DNA of 23,698 bases from an uncultured Succinivibrio sp. (GCA_900754255.1 CAAECI010000047.1:1-23698); one strand, 5' to 3'. Positions 7,610-15,649 are shown, counted from the first letter of the stretch. Program-made: numbers and translations. Notes: generated from the letters alone by a model not told the origin.

Positions 7610-7630
7610 GATCAGGACAAAATCCTGATC
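7610..7630. repeat. Perfect inverted repeat upstream of the yidE-like gene
   Basis: GATCAGGA and TCCTGATC separated by CAAAA, an 8-bp perfect dyad 70 nt upstream of the transporter start. On neither strand is it followed by a proper T tract, so an operator or leader hairpin is more likely than a terminator. Confidence 0.4.
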
Positions 7631-8182
7631 ATTGTACCATCAATGAACACTCAATTTTCACAAGCACGAATTTACGTATGGTTCGACCTTAGATCGGGAG
7701 ATCGGGGAAGAGAGGGGGTGGATAGGATCGCCTCTCCTTAATATCGTGACGGGGCTGGAGAAATTAATACGGCTCAATACGTAAAGAAGCGAATGCTATT
7801 CAAGGTAGAAATCAACTCTATCGTCAAAGTTCTTATGCAACCATCGACTTCATCAGAGCGTTAATGCAAATTAGATCCTGATGGCCAGATCTCAAAAATA
7901 CTCCATCAGTTTAGAGCGATCCGAACGTAAGGCCTTGTGCAAAAAAATTTATACGAACTACTCATTCCTCAATTTCGAAAAATCGATTTAGGCAAGTTAT
8001 GTTGAAGCCATAGTATTAATAAGGCTTAGTCGTTTCCATCGCATCATTTTTTAATTATTTTCAATCCCATCATTAGGCAGCCGGACAGCGATTTTTGTGA
8101 CAAATATCTATTTATTTTTATGCATAAATCTTTTTTTGTACAAAAAAGCAAGGTAAAAGTTTGATTTGCAAGCTATATCACA

Positions 8183-8211
8183 TTCCTAGGTACTTTATTG
8201 AATGTTATAAT
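8183..8211 (+). promoter_or_regulatory. Extended -10 promoter for nhaB
   Basis: TGTTATAAT (8203-8211) gives an extended -10 (TGn plus perfect TATAAT). The -35 at 17-nt spacing, TTCCTA (8183-8188), is poor, as is usual for extended -10 promoters. The predicted leader to nhaB is about 145 nt. Confidence 0.5.
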
Positions 8212-8364
8212 CTGCGTTAAATATTAGAAATTATATTTTTCTTCGATAAATCAACATAATAAACTGCGAAGATATTTTAGCCGGTGCTTGTCCCGGCCGA
8301 TTTTATTGATTTTCAAGAAAAATATTTACAACACAGACCAACGTTACAAAGGACACTATAAGAA

Positions 8365-9966
8365 ATGAATCAGCCGGGGTCACTCACGGCGGGCAAGGCA
8401 CTGGGACTCAATTTTATGGGTTCAGCCTCCCCCTGGTACAAATTACTAATCATAGCCTTCCTAATCATTAACCCGATTTTATTTTGGTACAATCCTTTTA
8501 TAGCGGGTTGGACGCTGGTAGCTGAATTTATTTTCACTCTGGCCATGGCTCTTGAATGCTATCCCCTGCAGCCGGGCGGTTTGCTGGCATTTGAGGCATG
8601 TGTCATCGGCATGTGCTCCATGGACGGTGTAAAGCATGAGCTTATTGCCAATATCGACGTCATCCTGCTACTGATGTTCATGTTAGGCGGCATTCACTTC
8701 GTACGCGATTTTCTGCTCTTCATCTTTACTAAGATCCTAGTCAAGGTCAGAAACAGAATGCTCATCTCATTCCTTTTCTGCTTTGTTTCAGGTACATTGG
8801 CAGCCTTCGTCGATGCACTGACCGTGCTGGCTGTGATCATCTCCATCTGCATGGGACTGTATGCCGTTTATCACTCGCACATTTGCGGTGATGCTGCCAC
8901 CTCCCGTCTTTCAGACGATTCCTTCGTCCCTGAATCGAGTAAAGCCGATCTTGAGCAGTTCAGAGCCTTTTTACGCGCATTGCTTATGAATGCAGCCGTA
9001 GGTACCACCATCGGCGGTATTGCCACCTTGGTCGGACAACCCCAGAACTTGGTCGTAGGTCAGGTTTCAGGATGGAACTTCATGGAATTCCTGATCCGTA
9101 TGGCTCCTGTATCCATCCCCGTTATGATCTTCGGTTATTCAACCTGCCTGGTTTTGGAGAAATTCAGACTTTTCGGTTTCGGTGCCGAAATGCCCCAGAG
9201 CGCATATGACGTCTTGGTAATGCGTGATCGTATTCAGTCCTCGGAGCTTTCTACCCGCGACAAGATCCGCCTCATCACCCAAGCCGTGTGCTGTGTTTGG
9301 CTGGTGATAGCATTGGCCTTCCACTTTGCAGCCGTAGGTCTTATTGGTCTGTCCATCATTGTCCTTGCAACTACTTTCTGTGGCGTAACTACCGAGGAAG
9401 AAGTAGGTAAGGCCTTTACCGAGTCCATGCCCTTCTGCGCTTTGCTGTGCGTATTCTTTGTGATCGTTACCATCATCGCTCAGCAGAATTTGTTCAACCC
9501 CTTCATCGAATGGGTATTCTCCATTCCCAAGGAAACGCAGATCCCGGTGTTCTATCTTGCAAACGGCTTTATTTCGGCCGTGTCGGACAACGTGTTCGTT
9601 GCAACGATTTACATCGAGCAGGTACACGAGGCCCTTATCAATCAGATCATTACTCCCGATCATTACAACGATTTGGCCATCGCCATCAATGCCGGAACCA
9701 ACCTTCCCTCCGTTGCCACCCCCAACGGTCAGTCTGCCTTCCTATTCCTCCTGACCTCGGCCATTGCTCCGCTCGTAAGACTTCCTTACGTACGCATGAT
9801 GTGGATGGCATTACCGTATACAATAGTGTTGACTATTGTCGGATTGTTAGCCACTATGTGGATAATCCCCGAGGTTACGCCTTACTTTGAGCAATGGGGG
9901 TGGATCCCTTCCTCATTTGCCGAGCACGCAGCTGAATTGTCATCCGCTGCACAGGGCGCACATTGA
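8365..9966 (+). CDS. nhaB: Na+/H+ antiporter NhaB
   Basis: A 533-residue inner-membrane sodium/proton antiporter (E. coli NhaB is 513). The N-terminus WYKLLIIAFLIINPILFWYNPFIAGWTLVAEFIFTLAMAL (here cut in two for length: WYKLLIIAFLIINP and AGWTLVAEFIFTLAMALECY) is nearly the E. coli sequence. FVDALTVLAVIISI, GGIATLVGQPQNLVVGQVSGW and NLPSVATPNGQSAFLFLL are further conserved blocks; the latter two are the repeated substrate-pathway motifs. NhaB exports Na+ and helps pH and sodium homeostasis. The ATG at 8365 has Shine-Dalgarno AAAGGA at 8348-8353, a rather long 11-nt spacing. The next gene is dsbB, as in E. coli. Confidence 0.97.
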   Translation: MNQPGSLTAGKALGLNFMGSASPWYKLLIIAFLIINPILFWYNPFIAGWTLVAEFIFTLAMALECYPLQPGGLLAFEACVIGMCSMDGVKHELIANIDVILLLMFMLGGIHFVRDFLLFIFTKILVKVRNRMLISFLFCFVSGTLAAFVDALTVLAVIISICMGLYAVYHSHICGDAATSRLSDDSFVPESSKADLEQFRAFLRALLMNAAVGTTIGGIATLVGQPQNLVVGQVSGWNFMEFLIRMAPVSIPVMIFGYSTCLVLEKFRLFGFGAEMPQSAYDVLVMRDRIQSSELSTRDKIRLITQAVCCVWLVIALAFHFAAVGLIGLSIIVLATTFCGVTTEEEVGKAFTESMPFCALLCVFFVIVTIIAQQNLFNPFIEWVFSIPKETQIPVFYLANGFISAVSDNVFVATIYIEQVHEALINQIITPDHYNDLAIAINAGTNLPSVATPNGQSAFLFLLTSAIAPLVRLPYVRMMWMALPYTIVLTIVGLLATMWIIPEVTPYFEQWGWIPSSFAEHAAELSSAAQGAH

Positions 9967-9975
9967 TATTAAATC

Positions 9976-9999
9976 GGGTCCCGTACGGGACCCTTTTTT
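9976..9999 (+). terminator. Terminator between nhaB and dsbB
   Basis: An 18-nt perfect palindrome GGGTCCCGTACGGGACCC followed by six T residues, 9 nt after the nhaB stop. The dsbB ribosome site starts at the very next base, so dsbB must rely on readthrough or on a promoter inside nhaB. Confidence 0.8.
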
Positions 10000-10011
10000 A
10001 AGGAGTTGCAC

Positions 10012-10554
10012 GTGCTGTCGTTTGTAAAAAGGTTCACCCTGAGCAGGACCTGCTGGTTCCTGCTTTTCTTGTTTGCGCTCGTCATCGAGGGCTGTGCAGG
10101 ATATTTTCAGTATGGCTTAAATCTAAAGCCTTGCGTGGAATGTGTATATGAGCGTGCAGCCGTAGCGGCTTTTCTTCTGTGCGGTTTGGTCGGATTTATA
10201 AGTCCGGAATTTCTGCTTACGAGATTATGTGCAATCCTGGGATTTTTAGCCTCCTCGGCCTGGGGGCTTTCGGTAAGCATCAATCACTATGAATCCACAC
10301 TGTCGCAAGGCTTCGGTGCCACCTGCAGATTGCGAGCCGATTTTCCTGAGTATATAAAGCTCGATGAGTGGTTGCCTTGGTTTTTTAAGCCTCTTGATAC
10401 CTGCGGACCCTTGGATTGGTCTTTGCTTTCTCTGTCCATGCCTCAATGGCTTGTGATCATATTCGGTTGCGGCGTTGCGGTAGGATTTGTTTTCTGTATT
10501 GCCCAGTTTGCAAGATTAAAAAGACGTAATCGCTACGACAGTTATTACAGCTGA
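10012..10554 (+). CDS. dsbB: Disulfide bond formation protein DsbB
   Basis: An inner-membrane quinone reductase that reoxidises DsbA. The GTG at 10012 is chosen because AAGGAG (10000-10005) lies 6 nt upstream and because it places the first active-site pair at Cys41 and Cys44 (KPCVECVYER), exactly the E. coli numbering. The second periplasmic pair is Cys105 (ATCRLRADFPEY) and Cys131 (LDTCG), against 104 and 130 in E. coli. Four hydrophobic segments fit the known four-helix topology; length is 180 residues. The C-terminal MPQWLVIIFG segment is also conserved. Extra cysteines occur in the first two helices (14, 28, 57, 73). It follows nhaB as in enterobacteria. Confidence 0.96.
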   Translation: MLSFVKRFTLSRTCWFLLFLFALVIEGCAGYFQYGLNLKPCVECVYERAAVAAFLLCGLVGFISPEFLLTRLCAILGFLASSAWGLSVSINHYESTLSQGFGATCRLRADFPEYIKLDEWLPWFFKPLDTCGPLDWSLLSLSMPQWLVIIFGCGVAVGFVFCIAQFARLKRRNRYDSYYS

Positions 10555-10574
10555 TATAAGATCTGTTTATTAAG

Positions 10575-10599
10575 GGGGAGCTCATTTGCTCCCCTTTTT
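10575..10599 (+). terminator. Rho-independent terminator after dsbB
   Basis: Stem GGGGAGC/GCTCCCC with loop TCATTT followed by five T residues, 20 nt after the dsbB stop. Confidence 0.85.
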
Positions 10600-10645
10600 A
10601 TCCGCTTTAAAGAAGAACCGCTGTCTATAGGGATCCTCCGTCAAA

Positions 10646-11506
10646 TTATCGTCTTGCAAACGGATGATTGGCGATTTTCTCTATTTTCCTAAGATCTGAG
10701 GGTGCATCCATAGGCTCTGGAGCCTTCAGCTTAACCCCGTACAGCTTTTCAAAGTTTTCAGAGGTGATACGCGCAAGTTCTTCCTCGGATATATTTAAAA
10801 AGTCAGCGATGAATGAGAGCGTATAACGTACGTAGGCCGGTTCATTTTCTCTGCCTCGCACCGGAACCGGCGCCAAATAAGGACAATCAGTCTCAACCAT
10901 CATACGATCTAAGGGAACATACCTTACTACCTCTCGAACGTTATCTGACGGCTTGAAGGTGGCTATGCCCGTAAAGGAAATGTAAAAGCCCAGATCAAGG
11001 CATTCACGTGCCATCTCCTTGGTATCTGTAAAGCAATGGATCACCCCGCCTGCATCTCTGGCTCCCGTAGCTCGCAAAAGATCTACCGTATCCCTGCGAG
11101 CCTCGCGAGCATGTATAACCAAAGGCTTTTTTAGGGCCACGGCAAGCTCAAGCTGTCTTGCAAAGACTTTCAATTGCAGATCCCGTGTTTCGGGCATATA
11201 GTGAAAATCAAGCCCCGTTTCCCCAAGTGCCAGCACCCTGTCCTTTTTGAGGATCGTTTCTAAGGCATCCTCGCTCCAATCAGGTTCGTCCTCAACGTTC
11301 AGGGGATGAATACCGCAAGCGGCGAAAATATTTTCGTACTGCTCAACAAAGCGGTAATTCTTGGCAAAGTCCTTTAGAGTGCAGGAGACGGTCATAAAAT
11401 GTGTCACCCCGCTGGCTCTGGCCCTTTGTATAATTAAGTGCGCCGATCTTTGATCATCAAAAGTCAGATCGGCCAAATGACAATGTGAATCGACAAGAAA
11501 TGTCAT
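10646..11506 (-). CDS. TatD-family metal-dependent hydrolase (YcfH-like)
   Basis: A 286-residue amidohydrolase-fold protein of the TatD/YcfH group, which act as metal-dependent deoxyribonucleases. Metal-binding positions are visible in order: DSHCHL (residues 6-11), LGETGLDFHY, VIHARE, VIHCFTD and VETDCPYLAPVP. Alignment with E. coli YcfH is continuous. The ATG at 11506 has Shine-Dalgarno AAGGGA 8 nt upstream and gives the expected MTFLVDSHCHL start; an upstream TTG at 11524 would lie inside the epimerase gene. It begins 1 nt after the epimerase stop, so the two are cotranscribed. The C-terminal 25 residues are a variable basic tail. Confidence 0.92.
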   Translation of the reverse strand: MTFLVDSHCHLADLTFDDQRSAHLIIQRARASGVTHFMTVSCTLKDFAKNYRFVEQYENIFAACGIHPLNVEDEPDWSEDALETILKKDRVLALGETGLDFHYMPETRDLQLKVFARQLELAVALKKPLVIHAREARRDTVDLLRATGARDAGGVIHCFTDTKEMARECLDLGFYISFTGIATFKPSDNVREVVRYVPLDRMMVETDCPYLAPVPVRGRENEPAYVRYTLSFIADFLNISEEELARITSENFEKLYGVKLKAPEPMDAPSDLRKIEKIANHPFARR

Positions 11507-11507
11507 T

Positions 11508-12542
11508 TTAAAGTCCCTTGTCAAAAAAAGGACGCAACCAATTAAAGAAACGCTGCAGACCTTCCCTAAGCTCTACCTGCACCTTGAAATCAAAGGTATC
11601 GGTAAATTTATGGGTATCAGCAGATAACGAATGGATCTCTCCTGCAGGAGTTTCTCTGTTTTCTATATTGAGCTTTTTACCTGCAATATCTTCCAAAATT
11701 GCGATGACCTCACTGCCGAGCACGGGCTTGCCGGTACCTACATTAAAGATCTTAAATTCGCTTTCGGCTTTTAAGGGCCATTTGTCGATCACGCTGTTAA
11801 CTGCTCTTATGCAGTCCTCTATATACATATAATCGTGACCGCTTCCGTTTTCCTCATAACGGTACAGAGTTTTGTTCGCAAGTAAGGCACATGCCACGTC
11901 ACGAATAAAGGTGTCCGGTCTCTCATAAGGTCCGTAAATATTAAAAAATCTTAAAGCCACCGAGCCTACTGAGTATAAACGGGCGTAGGTTTCGGCCAAA
12001 TCCTCCATCATACATTTTGATACGCCATATATGGACGAGGGGCGTATGAGATTTTTATCATCCTCGGATAATGGCTGTGCACTGACGTTGCCGTACACCG
12101 CAGCTGAGGAAGCCCATAGCAGACGCGGACGCATTGAGGGTGACAGCATTCTTATCCCTTCAAGAACATTGCAAAAGCCGCCGAGATTGGTTTTTAAAAA
12201 TGAATTCGGCGATAAAGAAGAGGCACTGACCGAGGTAAAGCCAGCTAAATGCACGATGAGATCGAATTCACCGTCAAAGATCATGGATTGCAACGTTGCC
12301 GCATCGGTTACATCTACCTCGTGAAAGCAGAAATTTCCGCTTTTACAATAACCGTCGCCCTCTAGGAGTCCGCATACATCTAACCCCAGAGACGCCAAGC
12401 GTGAAAATTTTACCGAGGAGGGGTAGGTAAAATCGTTAAGATCGTCCACACCCACCACTTCACAACCTTTTTTTAGAAAATCGTTTACTACGTGTTTTCC
12501 GATGAAGCCTGCAGCTCCCGTTACCAATACTTTACGGATCAT
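11508..12542 (-). CDS. NAD-dependent nucleotide-sugar epimerase/dehydratase
   Basis: A 344-residue extended short-chain dehydrogenase. The N-terminal NAD-binding glycine motif is GAAGFIG (residues 9-15), the acidic residue for the adenosine ribose follows in VVGVDDLND, and the catalytic Ser and YxxxK appear as WASSAAVYG and SIYGVSK. RFFNIYGPYERPDTFI is typical of the UDP-glucuronate/UDP-galactose 4-epimerase group. Such enzymes make sugar nucleotides for lipopolysaccharide or capsule; the exact substrate is not readable. ATG 12542 has AAGG 6 nt upstream. It sits between TatD and two glycosyltransferases on the same strand, which suggests a role in surface-glycan supply (inference). Confidence 0.85.
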   Translation of the reverse strand: MIRKVLVTGAAGFIGKHVVNDFLKKGCEVVGVDDLNDFTYPSSVKFSRLASLGLDVCGLLEGDGYCKSGNFCFHEVDVTDAATLQSMIFDGEFDLIVHLAGFTSVSASSLSPNSFLKTNLGGFCNVLEGIRMLSPSMRPRLLWASSAAVYGNVSAQPLSEDDKNLIRPSSIYGVSKCMMEDLAETYARLYSVGSVALRFFNIYGPYERPDTFIRDVACALLANKTLYRYEENGSGHDYMYIEDCIRAVNSVIDKWPLKAESEFKIFNVGTGKPVLGSEVIAILEDIAGKKLNIENRETPAGEIHSLSADTHKFTDTFDFKVQVELREGLQRFFNWLRPFFDKGL

Positions 12543-12926
12543 TGTTTACCTTATATTTTCCAAAGAGAACACCGGAGGTTAATGTGACTTTTTGGGGCCA
12601 ACACTTTAGGATCCGGCAGAAAATCAAGCTTAGCTCTGCAACCGGCAAAACCGAGCTTTTACCCTGACGATAACAAATTCTTTGTACAGCCGCCATTTTC
12701 ATCAAAAGTGAAAAAAAGCCGTAAACATCTCGGTCCCTGCCCGTCTTATAATTATAGAAAAATTGATTGCCTTTGCAGAAAAGAACTAATTTTATCTGCA
12801 ACTGAAACACGCCTGAATGGAACATCCACATTAAGCGGCGCTTATTTTTTGCTGATCATTAAATTATAACATTTGTGCAGTACGCGCTGCGGTGTAAGCG
12901 ATGAAGTAAACCTTCACGGCGATCGT
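12543..12926. other. 384-bp region upstream of the epimerase gene
   Basis: No convincing gene. A minus-strand frame at 12532-12831 (99 codons) lacks a ribosome site, has no domain-like features and overlaps the epimerase start. The region includes an extended -10 element on the minus strand (12863-12871), a short plus-oriented hairpin with six T residues (12832-12850) and the end of the glycosyltransferase transcript. Transcription from the -10 candidate would give the epimerase a leader of over 300 nt. Confidence 0.45.
12863..12871 (-). promoter_or_regulatory. Extended -10 promoter candidate for the epimerase-tatD pair
   Basis: Minus-strand TGTTATAAT, the same extended -10 as upstream of nhaB. 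No good -35 is seen. It lies just downstream of the glycosyltransferase stop and is oriented toward the epimerase. Confidence 0.35.
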
Positions 12927-14555
12927 TTATTTTTTAAAGCTGTCCCATACCGAGGTTTTTCTTCCTACCTGCTGAGGCTCAAGCAAAACCAGATCCCCTG
13001 CTATGAAGGCACCCTCGGTATTTTTAAGTACTCTCAGATCGCTCCACTTTTTTTGTGCGCTTCTGCCTATAAGGCGATAGGAACGACTGCATTTTTTGGA
13101 TACGAGCTCTTCATAGGATACATCCCTGATCTTAAGATCTTCGCTAATGAGGCTTAGGGTCCAGGGCTTGGGAATGCCAATCACACAAAGCTCGTTAACT
13201 CCTGAAGATTTTGACAGCAGTGCGGCTTTTTTGACCGCCTGCTCGGGAGAAAAATACGGATTGATCCCAGGCACGGCAAAGCCCAAGGTTAGGATCATAA
13301 TAAGCACGCCGGCCGAAAAGGTCTGGATGCCGTTTAATGCCGACGAGCTTACGGTTCTAATTACTGACAAAGCCGTAGACAGCAGAATAAATAAGAAAGC
13401 GCAGACCACATAAGTGCCGTTTAAAAGCGGAAAGTCGTCGTTTAACCAATAAAGGGAAATGAACAGCACCGAAAACGGCATAAATCCAGCGAAAAGCAAC
13501 AGCTTCACCAGCGAATCACGACTGCCCGCCTCCTGTAAATAACGACATAGCAGACTGGGTAAGGTAGGCAAGGCACAAAGCACATAAAACTCAGATTTGG
13601 CTGCGGTCACGGAGCATACCATAAGGGTTACAAGCGGCATGAACAAGGCAAAGAGGAAATTAACCGACGCCCCCGTGCGCTCATGAGAAAGAATGCGTAT
13701 GCCCGAATATAAGGCGGCAGTACCCAAGGGCAAACTTATCAGCAGAAAAATATAAAGGTAAAAGAAAGGAGGCTGTTCATGTCCCAGCTTCCCCGTTAAA
13801 AAATCCGCAGGATTTTGTATAAAAAGCTCGTATGTTGCAGTCTGCCCTCCCTCAAAAAAGGTAAGCGAAAACCATATAAGAGCGGCGGTAAGCATGTAAA
13901 GCCACCAATGCAACGGGAATATGCGTAAGAAAAGCTTGAAACGCATCTTAATAAACAGTACCACCGCCAAGGTTAAGGGCGGGATCACGAGCCCAAAGGG
14001 ACCGCAGTTTAATAACGAGGCGAACATGCAGGCCGGAATAAAAATATCACTGCGACGCCTTAAGGCCAGGTTGTCTGGATCCAGAAGGCAGAGCTCAAGA
14101 CGCCTTGAAAGTAAAGCGCATGCCGCCACAATCAAAGCCGCGTTTAAAACATATGGCGACATGGCAAAGGCCGGTATGCACACGAACGGTAGTGCGCACA
14201 ACGAAGAGGCTGAGGCTATGGCATATTGCTTAGACAAGTCGCTTGAAAAAAATTTGCTGCAAAGGTACATCATGAAGCAAATGAACAGAACGTTCATGGC
14301 AAGCATGACGGCGGAGGCATGTATGCCTGCGACTGCATAGGCGATCATACAAAGCCACATATAAAGCGGAGGCATGAGTGCCGATCCGAATTTTTCGCCC
14401 CCGAATATAAAAAAATGTCCCTGAGCAAGCGCATCCTTGGCTATAGCAAGATAATTAAGCTCATTTACGGTATTGAGATCACGCATGAGCACGGCAGGCA
14501 GTGAGCAGAGAACAAAAAGCAGACAAATAGAATAGGGAACTTTATCTTTAAGCAT
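12927..14555 (-). CDS. ArnT-like GT-C (GT39/GT83) membrane glycosyltransferase with altered signature residues
   Basis: A 542-residue polytopic inner-membrane protein with a short C-terminal soluble domain, the architecture of ArnT-type enzymes that transfer sugars from polyprenyl phosphate to lipid A or other periplasmic acceptors. The first periplasmic loop is alignable, but the catalytic DE-x-RY motif is NELNY (Asn31-Glu32), and the EKP/DKPPL motif of the second loop is ALMPPLYMW, losing the conserved acidic and lysine residues (Leu60-Met61). These changes may indicate a divergent or inactive enzyme. The ATG at 14555 lacks a clear Shine-Dalgarno. It follows a GT2 gene on the same strand with a 327-nt gap and precedes the epimerase, a common combination in envelope-glycan loci. 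Confidence 0.7.
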   Translation of the reverse strand: MLKDKVPYSICLLFVLCSLPAVLMRDLNTVNELNYLAIAKDALAQGHFFIFGGEKFGSALMPPLYMWLCMIAYAVAGIHASAVMLAMNVLFICFMMYLCSKFFSSDLSKQYAIASASSLCALPFVCIPAFAMSPYVLNAALIVAACALLSRRLELCLLDPDNLALRRRSDIFIPACMFASLLNCGPFGLVIPPLTLAVVLFIKMRFKLFLRIFPLHWWLYMLTAALIWFSLTFFEGGQTATYELFIQNPADFLTGKLGHEQPPFFYLYIFLLISLPLGTAALYSGIRILSHERTGASVNFLFALFMPLVTLMVCSVTAAKSEFYVLCALPTLPSLLCRYLQEAGSRDSLVKLLLFAGFMPFSVLFISLYWLNDDFPLLNGTYVVCAFLFILLSTALSVIRTVSSSALNGIQTFSAGVLIMILTLGFAVPGINPYFSPEQAVKKAALLSKSSGVNELCVIGIPKPWTLSLISEDLKIRDVSYEELVSKKCSRSYRLIGRSAQKKWSDLRVLKNTEGAFIAGDLVLLEPQQVGRKTSVWDSFKK

Positions 14556-14882
14556 GAAAGCAGGATCTTTTTAAAAGCGAAACCTTAGCTATTGTAGCCG
14601 ATGTTAAGTAAAAAGATCTTTTGCCAATAGTGAAGAGAAGAGTGTATATCGGGAATTGCTGTATTTCTCTCATCTTTGATGCGATCAGCTCCTTTATCCT
14701 TGGGAAAGACAGCTTAGATTTTCGATGGATGATCCTTAGAAAGCTTTATACACTCGTTGACACCCGCCGCGAAGACTGAGTCACTGATCACAAGAATTGC
14801 TTCTTACTGCGTTTGGCCAAATATATGGAAAGGGAGAAATTTTATAATGGCCTAAGCGTTAATTTCAGAGCATTTAAAATTC
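14556..14882. other. 327-bp region between the GT2 and GT-C glycosyltransferase genes
   Basis: No recognised gene or RNA. On the minus strand a 41-codon frame (14673 to 14548) ends across the start codon of the glycosyltransferase gene but has no properly spaced ribosome site. A perfect TTGACA occurs at 14757-14762 on the plus strand without a -10 at the right distance, and a plus-strand TATAAT lies in ATTTTATAATGGCC near 14850. Confidence 0.4.
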
Positions 14883-15620
14883 TCAGTTATCTTTAAGATT
14901 GCCGTCCTCCACCGCCGGATCGATAAAGCGACAACGTAGCCATATGAACACGGCAAGATTAACCGCTCCCTTGACAATTTCACACGGCCAGGACACACGA
15001 CGCTTTATTAGATTTTTTCTTGTAGCCTTTAGCGTTACATATATAACTCTAAAGCCGTGTAGCATCACCAGAGCCGGTATAAAGGCCTGCATACCAGAAT
15101 ACCAGGGAAGCTTTTTAGCAATTTCGGTATGCATGAGCATCGCAGGATAGGAGGGATCTTCAAGCCTGTCGAGGGTGACCGTACGTCTTATAAAATTTAA
15201 AAGACGTATGAGCAAATGCCTACATTTACTCTTCTTTTCAAAATGACGCTCACCAACCACTAAAGCGCAGTCCTTGGCTTTTTCATATAAAAGATCCAAA
15301 TCAGCAGGCGCACAACGCATAAGCGGATCCATATAAGCCACATAAGGCGAGGAAGTTCTCTCGATCCCTACTTTCAGGGATCCTATGAGCCCGACATGAC
15401 GCATGAGGGTGATGTAAAAAGCATTGTTGACGCGCATGCAGTAATCCTTGATAAGAACTCCGGATTTGTCGTTTGATGCATCATTTACAAAGAGAACACA
15501 AAATTTCAAGGCGGTATTACGCTTGTAATCATCAAGTGCCGTGAATAATGACGGCAGACATTCTTCCACGGAGCAAACGGGGATCACTAAAGTTACTTCG
15601 TAATTGGCAGTGGCATTCAT
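14883..15620 (-). CDS. GT2-type (polyprenyl-phosphate sugar transferase-like) protein with altered DxD motif
   Basis: A 245-residue GT-A fold protein resembling ArnC and dolichol-phosphate-mannose synthases. The start VTLVIPV, the nucleotide-binding segment VNDASNDKSG (residues 45-54) and the RHVGLIGSLKVGIE block align with family motifs. The metal-binding DAD/DxD motif reads MDPL (97-100): Asp98 is kept, but the second acidic residue is Leu100. The second half is shorter than ArnC and has no clear pair of C-terminal membrane helices; the last 50 residues include one hydrophobic stretch (GAVNLAVFIWL). Partner of the downstream ArnT-like gene by position. The ATG at 15620 has no strong Shine-Dalgarno. 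Divergent from hinT. Confidence 0.7.
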   Translation of the reverse strand: MNATANYEVTLVIPVCSVEECLPSLFTALDDYKRNTALKFCVLFVNDASNDKSGVLIKDYCMRVNNAFYITLMRHVGLIGSLKVGIERTSSPYVAYMDPLMRCAPADLDLLYEKAKDCALVVGERHFEKKSKCRHLLIRLLNFIRRTVTLDRLEDPSYPAMLMHTEIAKKLPWYSGMQAFIPALVMLHGFRVIYVTLKATRKNLIKRRVSWPCEIVKGAVNLAVFIWLRCRFIDPAVEDGNLKDN

Positions 15621-15640
15621 GCAAGTTCACAAATTTCAAG

Positions 15641-15649
15641 TGCTATAAT
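15641..15649 (+). promoter_or_regulatory. Extended -10 promoter for hinT-lpoB
   Basis: TGCTATAAT is an extended -10; no good -35 lies at 17 nt. The predicted leader is about 60 nt to the hinT start. Confidence 0.5.

Larger units (their letters stand above)
7541..8364. other. 824-bp divergent intergenic region between yidE-like gene and nhaB
   Basis: No credible gene on either strand; the only long frame (plus strand, ending 7741) lies mostly antisense to the transporter. The left part (7580-7750) is GC-rich with G/C runs and a strong inverted repeat (7610-7630). The right part is AT-rich and carries the nhaB promoter candidate (8183-8211) and a GCCGG/CCGGC hairpin (8280-8297) inside the predicted nhaB leader, followed by CGATTTTATTGATTTT, possibly an attenuator. 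The size suggests long leaders or an unrecognised small RNA. Confidence 0.5.

Noticed and set aside
7570..7640. Guanidine-II (mini-ykkC) riboswitch, because of two GGACGG segments on the minus strand
   Set aside because: The paired short stems that should display ACGR loops are absent.
7331..7741. 136-codon plus-strand frame
   Set aside because: Its first half is antisense to the well-conserved start of the yidE-like gene; the rest is intergenic with no recognisable features.
9139..9890. Long alternative frames on both strands within nhaB
   Set aside because: Shadows of a strongly conserved gene with biased codon use.
10006..10011. TTG at 10006 as the dsbB start
   Set aside because: It directly abuts AAGGAG with no spacer, and GTG 10012 places the active-site cysteines at 41 and 44 as in E. 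coli.
12532..12831. 99-codon minus-strand frame upstream of the epimerase
   Set aside because: No ribosome site, no domain-like pattern, Cys/Phe/Lys-rich composition of random AT-rich DNA, and it overlaps the epimerase start.
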